Assembly (NCBI GenBank): GCA_004369085.1
Contig: ML210231.1
Coordinates: forward strand, 56,573 to 120,572
Reading direction: 5' to 3'
Length of the DNA stretch: 64,000 bases
DNA from: Coprinopsis marcescibilis
Taxonomy: Eukaryota > Basidiomycota > Agaricomycetes > Agaricales > Psathyrellaceae
The stretch's first letter is position 1. The number at the start of each line of letters is the position of its first letter. Below are positions 12,130 to 24,537 of the stretch, one piece after another. Below the pieces are notes generated by a model, which saw nothing but the letters and a program-made list of their open reading frames with translations, was not told the DNA's origin and ran no database searches. A program made the position numbers and the translations under genes.

Positions 12130-13316
12130 TTATTTCCTTCCCTTTTTATGAAATTCACGATGGTAGGTCACTTCAAGTGAGTTTCCTCTAATAATACCAC
12201 TTGATTTTGTCCGAATTACCGGTTGATAGGTCCCGTTGCCCAGATGTTGGGTCGGAGACTCAGAGTGCTCAGATTCCAGAATCCAGAATGACAAGAAGTA
12301 GTACCCAGGCGCAATGTGGTGAAAGCTGAAAGTCGAGGCCCGAACACTCGTCAAACTAGGCAGGCTGACAGAACATCGAACCTATCATTTCTTTTGAAGC
12401 AGCTTCCCAGCTGTCTCTTTTTATATGCGATGTTCTGGGCATGTCAGTGTCAGCAAAGACAGTAGAGATGCAGGCAGATCCACTTTTCCTCCCTTTCCTC
12501 CTTATCTTCCATGCTATGTATGACTGGTTGTTACGCTGACGAATGGTGTAGATTCTAGTACAACACGAGTTCCATGTGTGCGGTGGAGTTTGGGGGTCCG
12601 AGGATTTCCCAGCCAATGGAAGCCCTGCTGTGACTGGGAGTGACAAGTGTGCGGTGTGCGGTACTTAATGGTCTGGGACAGGAGGTGCCCAAGAGATGAG
12701 GGAGAATTGTGTGCAGTGATTACCTCGGAGGGTTGATCTCGGACGCTGTGGAAGTCGGGCTTGGGGTTGCACCCTCGATCCGGAGCATGTAGAACTTGGA
12801 AGCGCAGACCGTCACAAAGACTCATACCTTTCAGACGGACTGCAAGGTGCAAGTGGAGCTCGGGTAGCCTTCGATTTTCTCCACTTTCTGTCACCTTGAA
12901 ATGTCTTCCAATAGTTTCCTTGGGTTCTTTTTGGTTATCGTCCAATAATTGTAATTGTTCGTCATTACCCTGCTCTGCCGTCAGTGCAGTAGGATTACTC
13001 GAATTTATCAGCGATTTACCCTAGCTTTTTGTGCTGCCTTCTCAAGTGGTTCTAGGACACAGTCTTTCTAAATCCGGAATTACTTGGTTGGCGGTCGTGG
13101 CGTATCTGTATTCACCACTCGCAGGATAGCGCAGAATCAACGCTCCAGAACTCAAACGCCCTCGTCTATCGTGGAGAAAGCCGCCACCCGGTCCTTCTCA
13201 ACTCCAGAAGCCACAGAAGGCTCAACTTTGAAGGTGCCGGGCTGCGGTATTTCAGAATTCCGATAACGACTCTTAGAGCTAGCCACGATGTCCAACTCGT
13301 CGCCGTAGCACAACAT
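12130..13316 (-). CDS. Uncharacterised protein, six-exon model
   Basis: Exons: 13316..13158, 13105..13061, 13020..12724, 12672..12535, 12434..12382, 12325..12130; 888 nt, 295 aa. The model rests on open frames that link at GT-AG sites with intact phase. The middle is a charged then beta-rich stretch (ETIGRHFKVTESGENRRLPE, then LHLHLAVRLKG). The last exons give SFHHIAPGYYFLSFWILE and a basic end KKGRK. The first exon reads as a disordered, charged start (MLCYGDELDIVASS). I do not recognise a domain and there is no signal peptide or clear membrane span. Exon 12672..12535 and its 100-nt downstream intron are the least certain. The stop lies only about 20 nt from the tRNA gene, so the 3' UTR may overlap it antisense. 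Confidence 0.45.
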
Positions 13317-13806
13317 CTTGAAACAGCTCAAAGCCCAAACATAGTACAGGTAAAGATTGACAGACAGACTAAGAAGTCCAATGTATAAACGAGGGCGAAA
13401 GCAGGTAAAGAGCGTGTATGTACTATGTATAGCTTGCCGAGTCGTTATTCGTAGTGAGTAACAAACATGTACGCGGTAGAATCAGAAGTAGTAGTTGGTG
13501 GGGAACAACAAAAAGGGCGCAGCGACGCGTGGTACCAAAGGGAAGAGGCAAGTAGGAGGGTCAGAAAAGGAGCAAAGAAAACGGCCAACAGTAAAGGTAG
13601 TAGAGTTAGTAATGTATGTATTGTATCAAGCCAAGGAAAGTCAATCGCGAAACAACATGCGGAAACCAAACGATCCATCGTCCATCCCGACACCCGTCAT
13701 CAGTCAGAAATGGCAGCATAGCGCATATTCAGGTCAAAATACTGTCTAGATGTACCAAGCAGGGAAGCGCGAACGCCGCGTCCGAAAGGGCAGAAACCGC
13801 GAGTCA
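13317..13806. other. Short intergenic spacer between minus-strand genes
   Basis: About 490 nt between the stop of the Kre6-like gene and the start of the orphan gene downstream. Overlapping 60-85 codon frames on both strands have no recognisable product. It probably holds the Kre6-like 3' UTR and the orphan gene's promoter. Confidence 0.6.
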
Positions 13807-16227
13807 TCAGCATTTCTCGTACATCTTGACCGAATCACTGGAAATTAGGGGGGATCGTCGTTAGTTAATATGTTCCTGGAGAGGGAGAGAAGAAACGGGA
13901 TGCGCGGTACGCACATAATCATCGAACGCTTCTCCGTGTCCTGCCACGTCGGCATCCACAGCTCCCTTGCCCTCCAGAACTCGAGCATCGCAGCTACGAA
14001 ACATCAGGGAGATCAGCTCTTGTCCGTTAATAGCTGAAGAAGTAAGGACGTACTGGGCGACCTGTCATACCACGGCTTATCTGGGTGGTCGGGGAACCAT
14101 CCGTTCGTGCCTCCGACGCCAACGTCCAGGATCAGATAGAACTCTGCAGACGGATGGCTAGTGCGTCAGGAACAACAGTGCAATAATATGAGAGACGGAA
14201 CACGAACTCTGATCAAATGGCGCAGTCTTGGTTCCATTCGCCCAGATATTGTTGAGGACGACCATATCGCCGCCATTGTGGGCTACGCGGGGGAACTCGC
14301 CGAGATCCCAGAATGACTTTTTGGCGCGGAGGTCAAGCATGCGGTGGAGGCGGCTGTCAACAAAGATTCGACTGTGGCGCGTAAAGGACGATCAATACTG
14401 CAACGGATACGAGGAGAGAAGGGGTTGAGGCGCACATGAATTCTTCGTCCCATTCAAGAGAGTAGGTGTGGTATTCTTTGTCAAAAGAGCCTCGGCGCAT
14501 CCACCACCAGCCGTAAGTCTTCCAGGCGGCGTTGAGCGAGGGTGTTGGGCCCCAGTTTAGGGATCCTCGGACAAAGTTGCTCCCTCTGAGAAGTGGTAGT
14601 CATCAGTACCAGGATCCTTGGGGCGAAGTGTAGGCCCAATAAATGCTCACTGATAGGGATATCGAGGACCGTTTCCTCGGGCCTCCATAATGTCGATTTC
14701 ACCTAGAAGCAGAATGTCGGTAAGTCGATTATATTAGGTGCGGTGGCGGAGGGAGAACGCACCGCTCATGGGCCAGCCGCCGTAGGCGTTATCAACGGGT
14801 AACATCCAGATTGCGGGCCACAGCTAACAGGAAGACGGGAAAATCTGTTAGACCAGAGGGAAAGGCCAAATGGGACAGTTTATAGCTTACCCAGTCACTG
14901 GAAAATTCCGGTTAGAACTTTTGTTGTAACATGGGGCGGTACTAGGCAGGCAAAACTCACCCAGTCGGGATCTTTGCACGGACATCGATTCGGCCGTAGC
15001 GGATGCTGGCGCTGAGACGGGTGGTCAACCTGGCGCTGCGCACAGGGTTAATGACTGTCCCAGCAGTGACGTTGCTGACAGCGGAGCACGCCTTGAGATA
15101 GCCCTCAACATCAAACTCGCGGTCTTGGCCCAGCTGGCTGACGTCGAGTGCCTGGTCATTTTCGCTGGTGTACGAGTGTCCCTGAGTGATGTTGTAGGTG
15201 CAACCGGTGATATTGAAGACGTGCCCGTCCATAACACTGTCCTCCCCAATGAGGTCGGATGTGAAGGTGGGGGTGATGTAGAGCTTGCCATCTCGGATAT
15301 ACGAGTTCTCGTCACTATCGGTGGACATTTCAAATTCGCCGTTGCTGTTTTGAATGAATGTTATGGATAAGAAAATTTCGATTGAAAGAAAGAATGGACG
15401 GACCCAAATCCACTCATATCGACTTCACGGAAGAACTTTCCGTTGTCTCCAAACATGCCCTCTGCGCTCTCAAAGTTTTCATCCATGACCATGCATAGGT
15501 TGCCTTTCATGACCGGGACGTCGTTCCAGCTGAGGAAGCAGCGCAGGCCTCCAAGACATACTCCGATGGTAAGAATGGCGTAGGTCAAGATGTAGGCGAT
15601 GCGGTTGTGCGGGTCCTTCTTCTCCAGCCAGGGCTTTTCTATTGGCTTGTCCTTGTCGAGCATGGTCGATTTGGGCATCTCCCGCTTGAGCTTGACTGTT
15701 GAGGGCTGTACGGCGCTATACATCGTCAAAGGGCGAGTCCTGGGCGATGAAAATGCCTCGCGAATTCTGGTAGAACTGGGGCGCGATGACCAGGGATTGA
15801 CGCCTACTGCGCTACTGTCACCTGCGGTGGTGGGACGGCTGCCATAGAGAGACGAATTGTTCCTGGGCAAATCGTTGATGCTGGTGGAACCTGAATTGTT
15901 ATTGCGGTGGCCCTGTTCGAAATAGTTGTTCTGAGGAACGATGAGGCTGCCGGAGGGTGTGTGGGCGGGCGTGAAGCTGGTCACGCTCGCCGGGGGTGAG
16001 AACGGCCCGCCACCCGACGTGCTGCCATTGGCATTGCCAATCTGGAACGTCAGGCTGCGCGGTGTCACTGGCGGCGAGTCCGTGTTCGTCGCTGACCCCG
16101 ATCTCGAATGTTGTTGGGAAGACGATGTGGAGGGCCCCAGGTTGCTGAGCTCGTGGTCCCCATTGCTATTCCCTACCGCCCCCTCGCCAGCAAACGGTCG
16201 CTGTGGCGGCACTAGTTTGTCGCTCAT
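13807..16227 (-). CDS. KRE6: Beta-glucan synthesis-associated protein, GH16 family (Kre6/Skn1-like)
   Basis: Ten exons: 16227..15404, 15344..14961, 14897..14891, 14823..14763, 14702..14651, 14585..14436, 14371..14208, 14143..14054, 13993..13915, 13837..13807; 1842 nt, 613 aa. It is a type II membrane protein. A Ser/Asn-rich cytoplasmic tail of about 200 residues is followed by one membrane span (YILTYAILTIGVCLGGL, about residues 207-231). A lumenal GH16 laminarinase-like domain follows with the catalytic signature GEIDIMEARGN near residue 426 (two Glu). Conserved family blocks include PAIWMLPVDNAYGGWPMSGE, FYLILDVGVGGTNGWFPD and the terminal DSVKMYEKC. Kre6/Skn1 proteins act in the secretory pathway in beta-1,6-glucan synthesis, as known from yeast. 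A 7-nt microexon encodes part of GDW. Start 16227 is the first ATG in frame. Confidence 0.95.
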
Positions 16228-19200
16228 GGCCCCTTGGAATGAAAGAAAATTGAAGACAAGCAATCAAGCAAGCTGGGAAAAGACTTGGATAATGCTAGAT
16301 ATGGGAGGACTATAAGGGCATGGGGACGTGCCGCAACAGTTCGCTAACGGAGAACCAAGCTCAGACCAGTCCGACGTCTCCTGCCATCGAAGTGATGATA
16401 GACAAGGTGCGAAAAAATCTCCCCTTCCGACTGACGTACATCAGTTCTTCCCTTCATCCTTCCGAGTTTCTTTTCTCTCTTGGTTTTTAGACCATCGAGG
16501 GAACTGCTACTTGTTCCGATACCCTTGGGATTGTTCTCTGGGTAAGCGCCCACTTGTTGTGTTATTTCAAGAGACTGACAGCATCGAATGTGTTTCTATC
16601 GAATTTCTACAGCTCTTACGCGACGAAACCCGGCGTTTCGATACCACCTGGCCCAGCGGTGCCTTGCTTACCCTGGTGCATGGGAATTCGACTTGTCTTT
16701 TTGAATTATGGGTGCGGTTAAGCCGGCGAAAGCACTGGCATCGCCTGCGTGTATCCGACCAATCTTCTGCTGGCAGTGGTCTCGGTTCTATGTTCAGAGT
16801 GACTGATCAACATGTTTTTCATCAAAGCTTCGGATTATCATCTCATTGTTGCATCGTGGACGGGCCAAGTGCCCTCTTCGCCTCGCAGTCAATGTGCGTT
16901 TCCTGCCGCCCAGTCTATCCCAAGGTTTGAACTGCTTATCTGTAGTAAGATATCGCGACAAGATGAATTCTGGATAAATTACCATGGTAGCGTAAGTTCA
17001 TCTCATTCCTGATCCAGATATTATTGCAATCCAATTCCGCCAGCGACGGAAGTTGTTATGCCTCAACCAGGAGCTATTATTGTGATCCCGATAATTAAAT
17101 ATAGCACCAGATAAGCCCTTTGCCATTCAAACAGCTTTGGGAATTTGATTGTTGACATACCTAGAATCCAGGGGTGTTGTATTTACAAGCTAACTCCACT
17201 TTCAGGGGATTGGAGGATGTGTGCATTTGGTTAATCCCGGATCTCTTGGCCGGGGTGATATGTATCGCGGTTATGTGTCGTTCAAGCTCTTCTTCTTCCA
17301 TTCACGGAACACGAGACTCGCACAAGATAGCCCAAGACGAGGGTAGAAGCAACCTTTGTCAGGGCAGTGTATTTTTGACTGGGGTTTGGCATCGATTCTT
17401 ATCCCGGTCCATGGCATCTTGGATCTATCAATCATCATGAGACACCACGAACAAAGTTGACTGGGAGAGGTGTATCTTTTGTTTCATAATAACCTTGCAA
17501 GTATACGATGTGCCTCATTGGATGTTGTGATTAGCTTCAGGCGTCGGGAAGCTTGTTCTACATGTCCGACTCTATTATCTTTTGAAATTAGGGCACAGGA
17601 TTGGACAATCTCCACCGAAGAGCCACTGAGAATACACCGCTCAGGAGAGCAACCTCGAGGCAGACAACTTGAATCCCGACGATGTTCAGCCATCAAACCA
17701 TTCCTTTCATCCGTATCGCCGGTCTTTTCCATGCATAGATCTCATTTGAGGTCTCACGTCGACTTCACCCCCATCCTCATCCCATCGCGTATATGGGCAT
17801 ATCTGTTTATATATACATCCAGAGAATCAAATTGTAAGAGTACATATGTCAAGTTATCAAGATCAGGCACTGACATCTGAGCCCAGCCTCGCCGCACTAC
17901 ACAGTTGTTCCATAATATATCCCTGACAGCTATCAATCAAATCAAGCATCAACCACCGAGATTTTCGTCTTCGTGGAGCTTGCGCTGAGATATAAAATCC
18001 TAGACGGGTGGCTTGGTTCGTTTGCGTGCGTGGTTTGGTGTTCCTGAGTGCCGAGTAAGACCTTAGACCTTCCGGATTCCACCCTCGCTAGAAATTATGA
18101 CAATCCCAGCTTGGGCAGTCTAGACCCTTTGGAATTCCACTTATCGACCGAAGTTCTATTGTGGCAGTGGCCTTAAAGGTGAAGAACTTCAAGTTGAAGA
18201 GGAATGGGCGCTTGGCTGTCACTCACCCGCTGCATCCCTGTTGTGATGATCTCCGAGGAGCTACACGTCGCTGTAGAGGTATGGTATGGGCGTCCGGAGA
18301 GTGCTGGCCATAGTGCGCGGGAACGAAGAGCGAAGAGGGCGCGGATGTTAGTCTCCGTTGGAAGTTATGGGCGAATGATGTGAAACACTGGGCCCTTCAG
18401 AGGCCCGAGTCGCCCACCGCCATGCCCTCAGCCCTCCTCAGCTCTTCATTCATCAATTCACAAAATTTGCATGATGGTGTAAACTGAGTCCCTACCAAGA
18501 GAAATTTACGGTTGTTTTTGTTCTTCAGATAGCGCTGGGATGACACGCTAGTAAGCGCGCTAGGCGGATTGGCCCCGTTGTTAGCGGCTTACAGCACTTA
18601 CTACGTAAGTTCTTACTGTAATTGGTGGTTCTCTCGCGTTCTTTCCCAATTCTTTCCCAAGCGCCGCCGCAATCTATATTATCTGGTACGCGGTGTTGCC
18701 CAACTCCCGGGTTTCTTGGGTGCTAAAAGAAATGAATTGGTTTTGAGCGAATTCTGATAACAGGATGAGAAATCGCTGCGAGAGGCTCGTATCATTGATT
18801 CAGGCCGGATGATTTGTATCGCCCTGTCAGGATTCAGGTAAGGTGAAGTACATGTCAATGGACAGACTTGGTGAATTGAGTAAGGATTGTATATCTTCAT
18901 CTTCCTCTGTCCGTGAAGAAAGGAAACGGCGTCCGACCCTGCGAGCCCAAGTTGAAGCATTAAAAGACAGACCAAACGAAGCAACCGGATGTAAGGGCCT
19001 CCGAGTTTAGTTAGTTATGGCGCTTGTCTCTTTTGAACAGTTGTTTTCCTTTTTCCAAGTTGCCACGCTACAGTAACCATTCTTCCTTTCAAACAACTTA
19101 TGCCATTCTTTCTGTCGCAGCGGATGACTCAAAACTTTATTAGTCTTATTAATAGCTTGAGTACGATTCGCTCGGTGGTCCGATTTCGCACAGACAAACC

Positions 19201-20746
19201 GAGCGTCTATCGCGAAGGGTTTATTTTACCCTTTTAGACCTGACAGGTTGAATGAAGGATGTTGTTGTCTTGGACATCACAGTTCCAGACCAGGTCGACT
19301 TTCGATATCAGAACAAGCTATCTGGGAACGTGGCACAGGCTGAGACCAGTGGCGTAGGCTTGGGTGGTCCACATTGAGAGAACTGACCAAAACATTTGCT
19401 TTTGAGATAGATGAAGATGTCCTCAAGAACGACAAGGGAACGCAGGGATGATCTTCGGTGGAGCCGATGAACAGACCCGGGACCAGCTCGGATACGCAAA
19501 AAGGGAAGACTACAAATCGGGAGGTAATTGAAAGTTCGATGCTCGACTCGTAGGAGCGTGATGGGGATGACCGGACGCAATGGTTTGCGGGCCGATAACG
19601 TCCAACTATGACAAAGCGGTTTGACCACGCGGCAGGACACGCGGCAGCGCACTGGCAAGGCAAAGTCCGACGACGTTTTCTTTCTTCCCCCAACATCATT
19701 GATGTATCCAAGAGTTTACGCAGTAGTGCAGGACAGAGATGGATTTGTGAAATGGTAATGTCGGATGCTGCATTGCAAGTCTTGGCTCATTCATCTGTTT
19801 CCAAGAAGGATAGCGCCTTCGCCTGCAAGTGGTAGTACTAAGGAAGAGCTGCAAACGGTTACGGCTTGTTGGTGCCTAGTTCTGGATGTACATCAAGGTG
19901 ATGCCGGCAAAACTTGCACCTATCTATCGCTGTTGTTACCTTTTGGCGCAAGATCTCTCGTAAAACTGAACCAATTGGATTTCTGTCAGTTCGCTGATGG
20001 GGATTCTCCCTCACCTTGGAATCTGGTTACAAGATCCTAACGACACAAGGTTCGCAGTGACAGAGCACTGCAATGAGGCCCAATTCTGTGTCTTCTCGAG
20101 CTTCGAAGTGCGTAGCCGTGTGCTTCTGAACTTGTTTGGTCACACACGCAGCGGGAGGACTCAATTATTCGGCAGGGAGGGATCAAGAACCTGATCTAGT
20201 ATTCCCTCCATCTGTGACTGAAGAAGGCGAAATGTAACAATTTGCAGATGTGATTTGTTTCGCGGCATCTGTTCAGAGCAGAATCCGATCAGTAACAAGT
20301 TGTCAGAACGAGCGGTCAGAATGCGGAAAGCGGTTTTCATGCATCACGGACAAGAAGAACAGCAGGCAGCTTGGTGTCGAGCGACTAACAGACCGTGGGT
20401 GCCTTTCCTGTCAAGCGAGGAACAAGCCAGCTGTTTTCAACCTCCCAACAAGGTCGGAAGTCAGGTTGTCTCTTGCCTTACTACACTTACACTCAGCCGT
20501 CTGCTTAGGTTTGTGATCGTTTCGCCAAATCTAGGAGTTTCGATTCCACCTTTGAGAAGCTCTCAAGATACCGTGGGTCGGCGATTCCTGTCCAAAATCC
20601 CGGAGGGAATCCATCGGCGTACTCTTTTATACTCTGCTGTGGCAATAGTGTCCTTTTCTCTGGGACCTCGCAACTTTGTCGCATTACCTTACACGACCCC
20701 ACGGCTTTCGGCCTGCCCTTCGCTCGTTAGCCCATAATTTGGAATC
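16228..20746. other. Long divergent intergenic region (4.5 kb)
   Basis: It lies between the Kre6-like start (minus) and the GT2 start (plus). There are scattered frames up to 200 codons (16328..16930), none with a recognisable domain or plausible splicing. The segments next to each start are presumably promoters and leaders. No mobile element was seen. Confidence 0.55.
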
Positions 20747-23700
20747 ATGGAGTACGATTCCTTCGATGCCATTCTACACTACATCTTTCGTTCCGTATGT
20801 CGTCCTGTTCTTCTCGTCTTCTTGGTTGCTCACCTTTGCTTGACAGACACAAGGGGATGCTTGGTTTAAACCCTCAGAAGAGAACATTTCCGCCGGTGTA
20901 TGCATCCGAGTAGAACCCGGCCAATATCGGTCTTTCCCCTACGAGAATCGATTCTTGGCGCCTTTCGAAGCCGCAGTGAAGGAGCTCAACCCTCTAATTG
21001 CGACCAAAGTGCGAACCGCTGCAGTTCATTCGGCACTTGCTACGGTGTACGTCTTATGCGGTGCCTTCATTTTCTGGGGCTCATTGCTCATGTTATTGTT
21101 CTCTCCAGTTCCGATGATGCAGAGGCGATCTACCTCGACGCCAACACCCGAATCCAAATAATCGATTCCGTAACTCATTTAGCAACCGCAGATAAGGAGC
21201 AATGTGGAGCCTTCTTGGTGAGCCTTTTACTTTAAGTATCTCGGCAGGGCGTTGGAAACTTACCGTACCATAGAGAGATGAGAAGGCGCTGGTTGTGTGG
21301 TGCGACGACCTTGACCACATCGTTCCATTATGCAGCGAATTTAACGAAAAACTCATGAAAATGGTCTGGCGCAATCGAAGAATAACCGGAAGTGCTTCGG
21401 TTCTCACCTCGACAACGTCTCTTCCTGTGCCTTCGATAAATTCAACAGTGAACCTCAGCGAGAAACCGGTCGATGCTGCTGGTGTCCCGACGGTTGGCAC
21501 CACCAAACCCAAGGAAGCCGCCCCAACTACCGCCAAGCCACGTAAATGGTGGAACTATTGGAAGCTTTCGAGGGAGAATAAACCTTCTGTGGTGGTTGTC
21601 GACGCGGAGAAAGGCGACGTCGGGCAAGAGCGGCCCGTTCGTCTATTTGCACCCTTCTATGCAGGTCTAGGTTTCGGCCTCTCAGTCTGTGAGCACTTTC
21701 GTCGCAATTTTCCCTATGTAGGGTTTACTAAGACGTTTTTGTTTAGTCTTCGTGGCTAGCGGTTTGGCCATCTTGCTGCAAGAGTTCCGACTTGACAATG
21801 GCTACATCCGATTTACATTGCTGGTGACCTTCCCATTCCTCGTCTGCGTTGCTCTCGTACGTTTCAACTTGCGGTTTCATTGTATACTGTGTTAATAGCT
21901 GCTCCACCAGTTCTTCTCGTTGCAGATCGTAGCAAATGCTTCCTTCTGGTGAACAAGCTTTCCCCACCGCTTAATGAAACGAGTTGACCCTTCTTGCTCC
22001 ACAGCATCGGTCCCGTTGCACAATACCATGAAAACTCCAAGTACTACTCCGCCGTCAAGCCCGCTCCCAACCGCGAAGTCGATTCACGGTTGCCACATGT
22101 TACCGTCGAATTGCCCGTCTACAAAGAAAGTTTGGAGGACACTATGTGCGTCGCTGCTCCGTTCATTTTGTCGTTGTCGGCACCTTCAAAGGGTTAGCTT
22201 CAAGCTTGAAGCGTTTATTCGCGCTTTAATTAATGTGATCGTGATCGCAATCTAGCCTGGATGTGGCCTACGGCTTTCCTTTCGTGCCTCCTTTCTAGGA
22301 ACCTTTTTGCTTTGATCATCCCTGCTGTCGTTCGCTTGTCTGTTTACTTATGCTAATTGATTCTTTAACAGCGCGCCCTCCGTTTTCTCTCTCAAGAAAG
22401 CTATGCAGACATATGCAAGACAGGGTGGTACTTCCGCGATCATGGTGCACGATGATGGTCTCCAGTTGTTGGACGATGAAGAGCGGGAGAAGCGGATTGC
22501 ATTCTACGCCGACCACAACATCGGATGGGTCGCACGGCCAAAGCACTCCAGCGCAGCCGAAGGATACAAGCGAGCCGGTCGATTCAAGAAAGCTTCTAAT
22601 ATGAACTACGGGCTTCAGGTGAGGGATTTATCCGCCCTTCTTTCATGAGTTCCCCAAGGACCCCTTCTGTCCAATCACCCTTCTCCCTGATCGCTACTTA
22701 ATTGCATCCATACTGATCATCATCGTTTTTGCATTGTAGCTTTCGTTGTGTATGGAGAAGCATATCGCTGAGTTGGAAGCAGCCTCTGAGAAGGCGAACG
22801 AAGACCCATTCCAGTCGTTGGAGGAGAAGGCGTTGGAGATGGCAGTTGAAGAGACCTACGAGAAGACCGGGAAGAAGTTCAAACCGTGGGCTTGCAATGC
22901 GCGATCGCTTCGTATTGGAGACATCATTCTGCTCATTGACTCGGATACCATCGTACCAGAGGTAGGTTTTGGTTAGCGTGTGATCCTATAAGGTAAACTC
23001 AATATCATTTAACAGGATTGCTTCAGAGATGCGGCCCGAGAGCTCCACGAGTGTCCTGACGTTGCGATTATTCAACACGAATCGGGTATGTGTCTACATT
23101 CTGGGTTGCAAATGTAAGACTGTGCTGCATCTCTGACATGGGACATATCTAGATGTTATGCAGGTCGCCAACCACTACTTTGAAAACGGTATCGCCTACT
23201 TCACTCGTCGCATCAACAAATGTATCTCTATGGGTTGCGCGAACGGAGAGGTTGCGCCATTCGTTGGACACAATGCTTTCTTGCGCTGGTCTGCCCTTCA
23301 GGAGGCTTCATTTGTTGATGTCGATGATGGTGTTACCAAGGTGTGGTCCGAATCGAACGTGTCTGAGGACTTCGATATGGCTCTTCGTTTGCAGGTAAGA
23401 GCTTCTCCTTTGTTTTAAAGCAGATTGAGGTTAACCAAAACGCCACAATTAGTTGAAGGGCTACATTATTCGATGGGCCACGTACTCGGAAGGTGGCTTC
23501 AAGGAGGGTGTGTCTCTTACATGTGATGATGAGCTCAATCGTTGGCAGAAGTACTCGTATGGTATGCACTATTTCTTTGGCTTGAGCTCACCAGGACCTG
23601 ACGAATGCGATAGGCTGCAGCGAACTCATTTTCAACCCCCTTATCCATTGGTGGAGGCTTGGGCCAGTCAACAAACAATTGCGAACCTTCCTCTGGTCCG

Positions 23701-24537
23701 ATGCCCCAGTCCACTACAAGATCACTATGATGTCCTACATGTTCTCTTACTATGGTCTCGCCGGATCCTTCCTCTTGACAACTCTCAACTATATCATGCT
23801 GGGGCTCTCCCTTGAGGTGGATGGCTTCTACATGCAGAGTTTCGAGATCTTCCTTGCTTGCGCTGTGATCTTCCCTGGTCTGGGTAACGTTGGTTATACT
23901 CTCCTCGAATATCGACTTGGCCATCGCAGTCTGATGTCGGGATTGTTCCTCAACATTGTCTGGATCCCATTCTTGTACGTCACTATCGTGAATCCCGCCG
24001 CAATGGTTACTGAACAATTCTTTCAGCTTCTTCTTCTTCGGTGGTTTGAGCATCCACATCTCAATTGCTATCCTTGCGCATATGTTCTCTTACAACATCA
24101 CTTGGGGTGCCACCAAGAAGGTAATGTTTCCTTTTTATTTTTATCTGTGGCCCATCATTCTGATTTTGTGTTACAGGAGGTCGAACGGTCGAATTTCTGG
24201 ATCGAAGTCCCCAAGATTCTCAAGCGTTTCGCATCTGTCTTGGTTATCTGCCTCATCTGTCTCGTCGGAATGATCATCCTGGCAACGCCACTTGTTCCTG
24301 TAGAATGGCAGATTCCGATTGAATCGTGGGCCGTTACTGTTCCTCTTGCGTACGTGTCAGTCCGGCTTCGCTTGCATCCGCCATCTAACATTTCCTTTCA
24401 TCCAGACTCGGTATTGGGTGCCACATCCTCTATCCCGTAAGTGTCTCTCCCATGCATCAGACAGTTCCCAGGAGACTAACGTTCATGTTTCCTAATAGAT
24501 CGTTTTGAACCCTTGGTTGATGATTTTCTCGTATTGA
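20747..24537 (+). CDS. Fungal type 2 (GT2, cellulose/chitin-synthase-like) membrane glycosyltransferase
   Basis: Seventeen exons: 20747..20794, 20847..21046, 21109..21217, 21274..21688, 21747..21856, 21911..21948, 22005..22145, 22372..22618, 22740..22961, 23016..23085, 23153..23394, 23453..23561, 23614..23974, 24027..24120, 24177..24349, 24406..24436, 24499..24537; 2649 nt, 882 aa. Two membrane spans follow a soluble N-terminus of about 260 residues. The GT2 catalytic core has MVHDDGLQ (about 381-382), the D-x-D in LLIDSDT (about 503-505), SEDFD (about 606) as catalytic base region, and LNRWQKYSYG, a variant of Q-x-x-R-W. Several C-terminal spans follow. Close relatives are the fungus-wide GT2 proteins linked to hyphal growth and the outer wall; the polymer made is unknown. 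Introns 22146..22371 and 22619..22739 are unusually long for this locus. No chitin-synthase accessory domains are present. Confidence 0.93.
22197..22212. repeat. 16-bp perfect palindrome inside a GT2 intron
   Basis: GCTTCAAGCTTGAAGC reads the same on both strands, centred on a HindIII-like AAGCTT. It lies in the 226-nt intron, by far the longest of this gene. It could form a small hairpin in the pre-mRNA. Confidence 0.8.

Noticed and set aside
16328..16930. 200-codon plus-strand open frame upstream of the Kre6-like gene
   Set aside because: No recognisable domain, Ser/Arg-rich random-looking composition, and located in the divergent promoter region; most likely chance.
18679..18984. Minus-strand 101-codon frame starting with a hydrophobic, signal-like stretch
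   Set aside because: The mature part has no Cys pattern or domain typical of small secreted proteins and there is no supporting context.
20255..20737. 160-codon plus-strand open frame just before the GT2 start
   Set aside because: Ends before the GT2 ATG without a splice link and lacks any domain; probably promoter or 5' leader.
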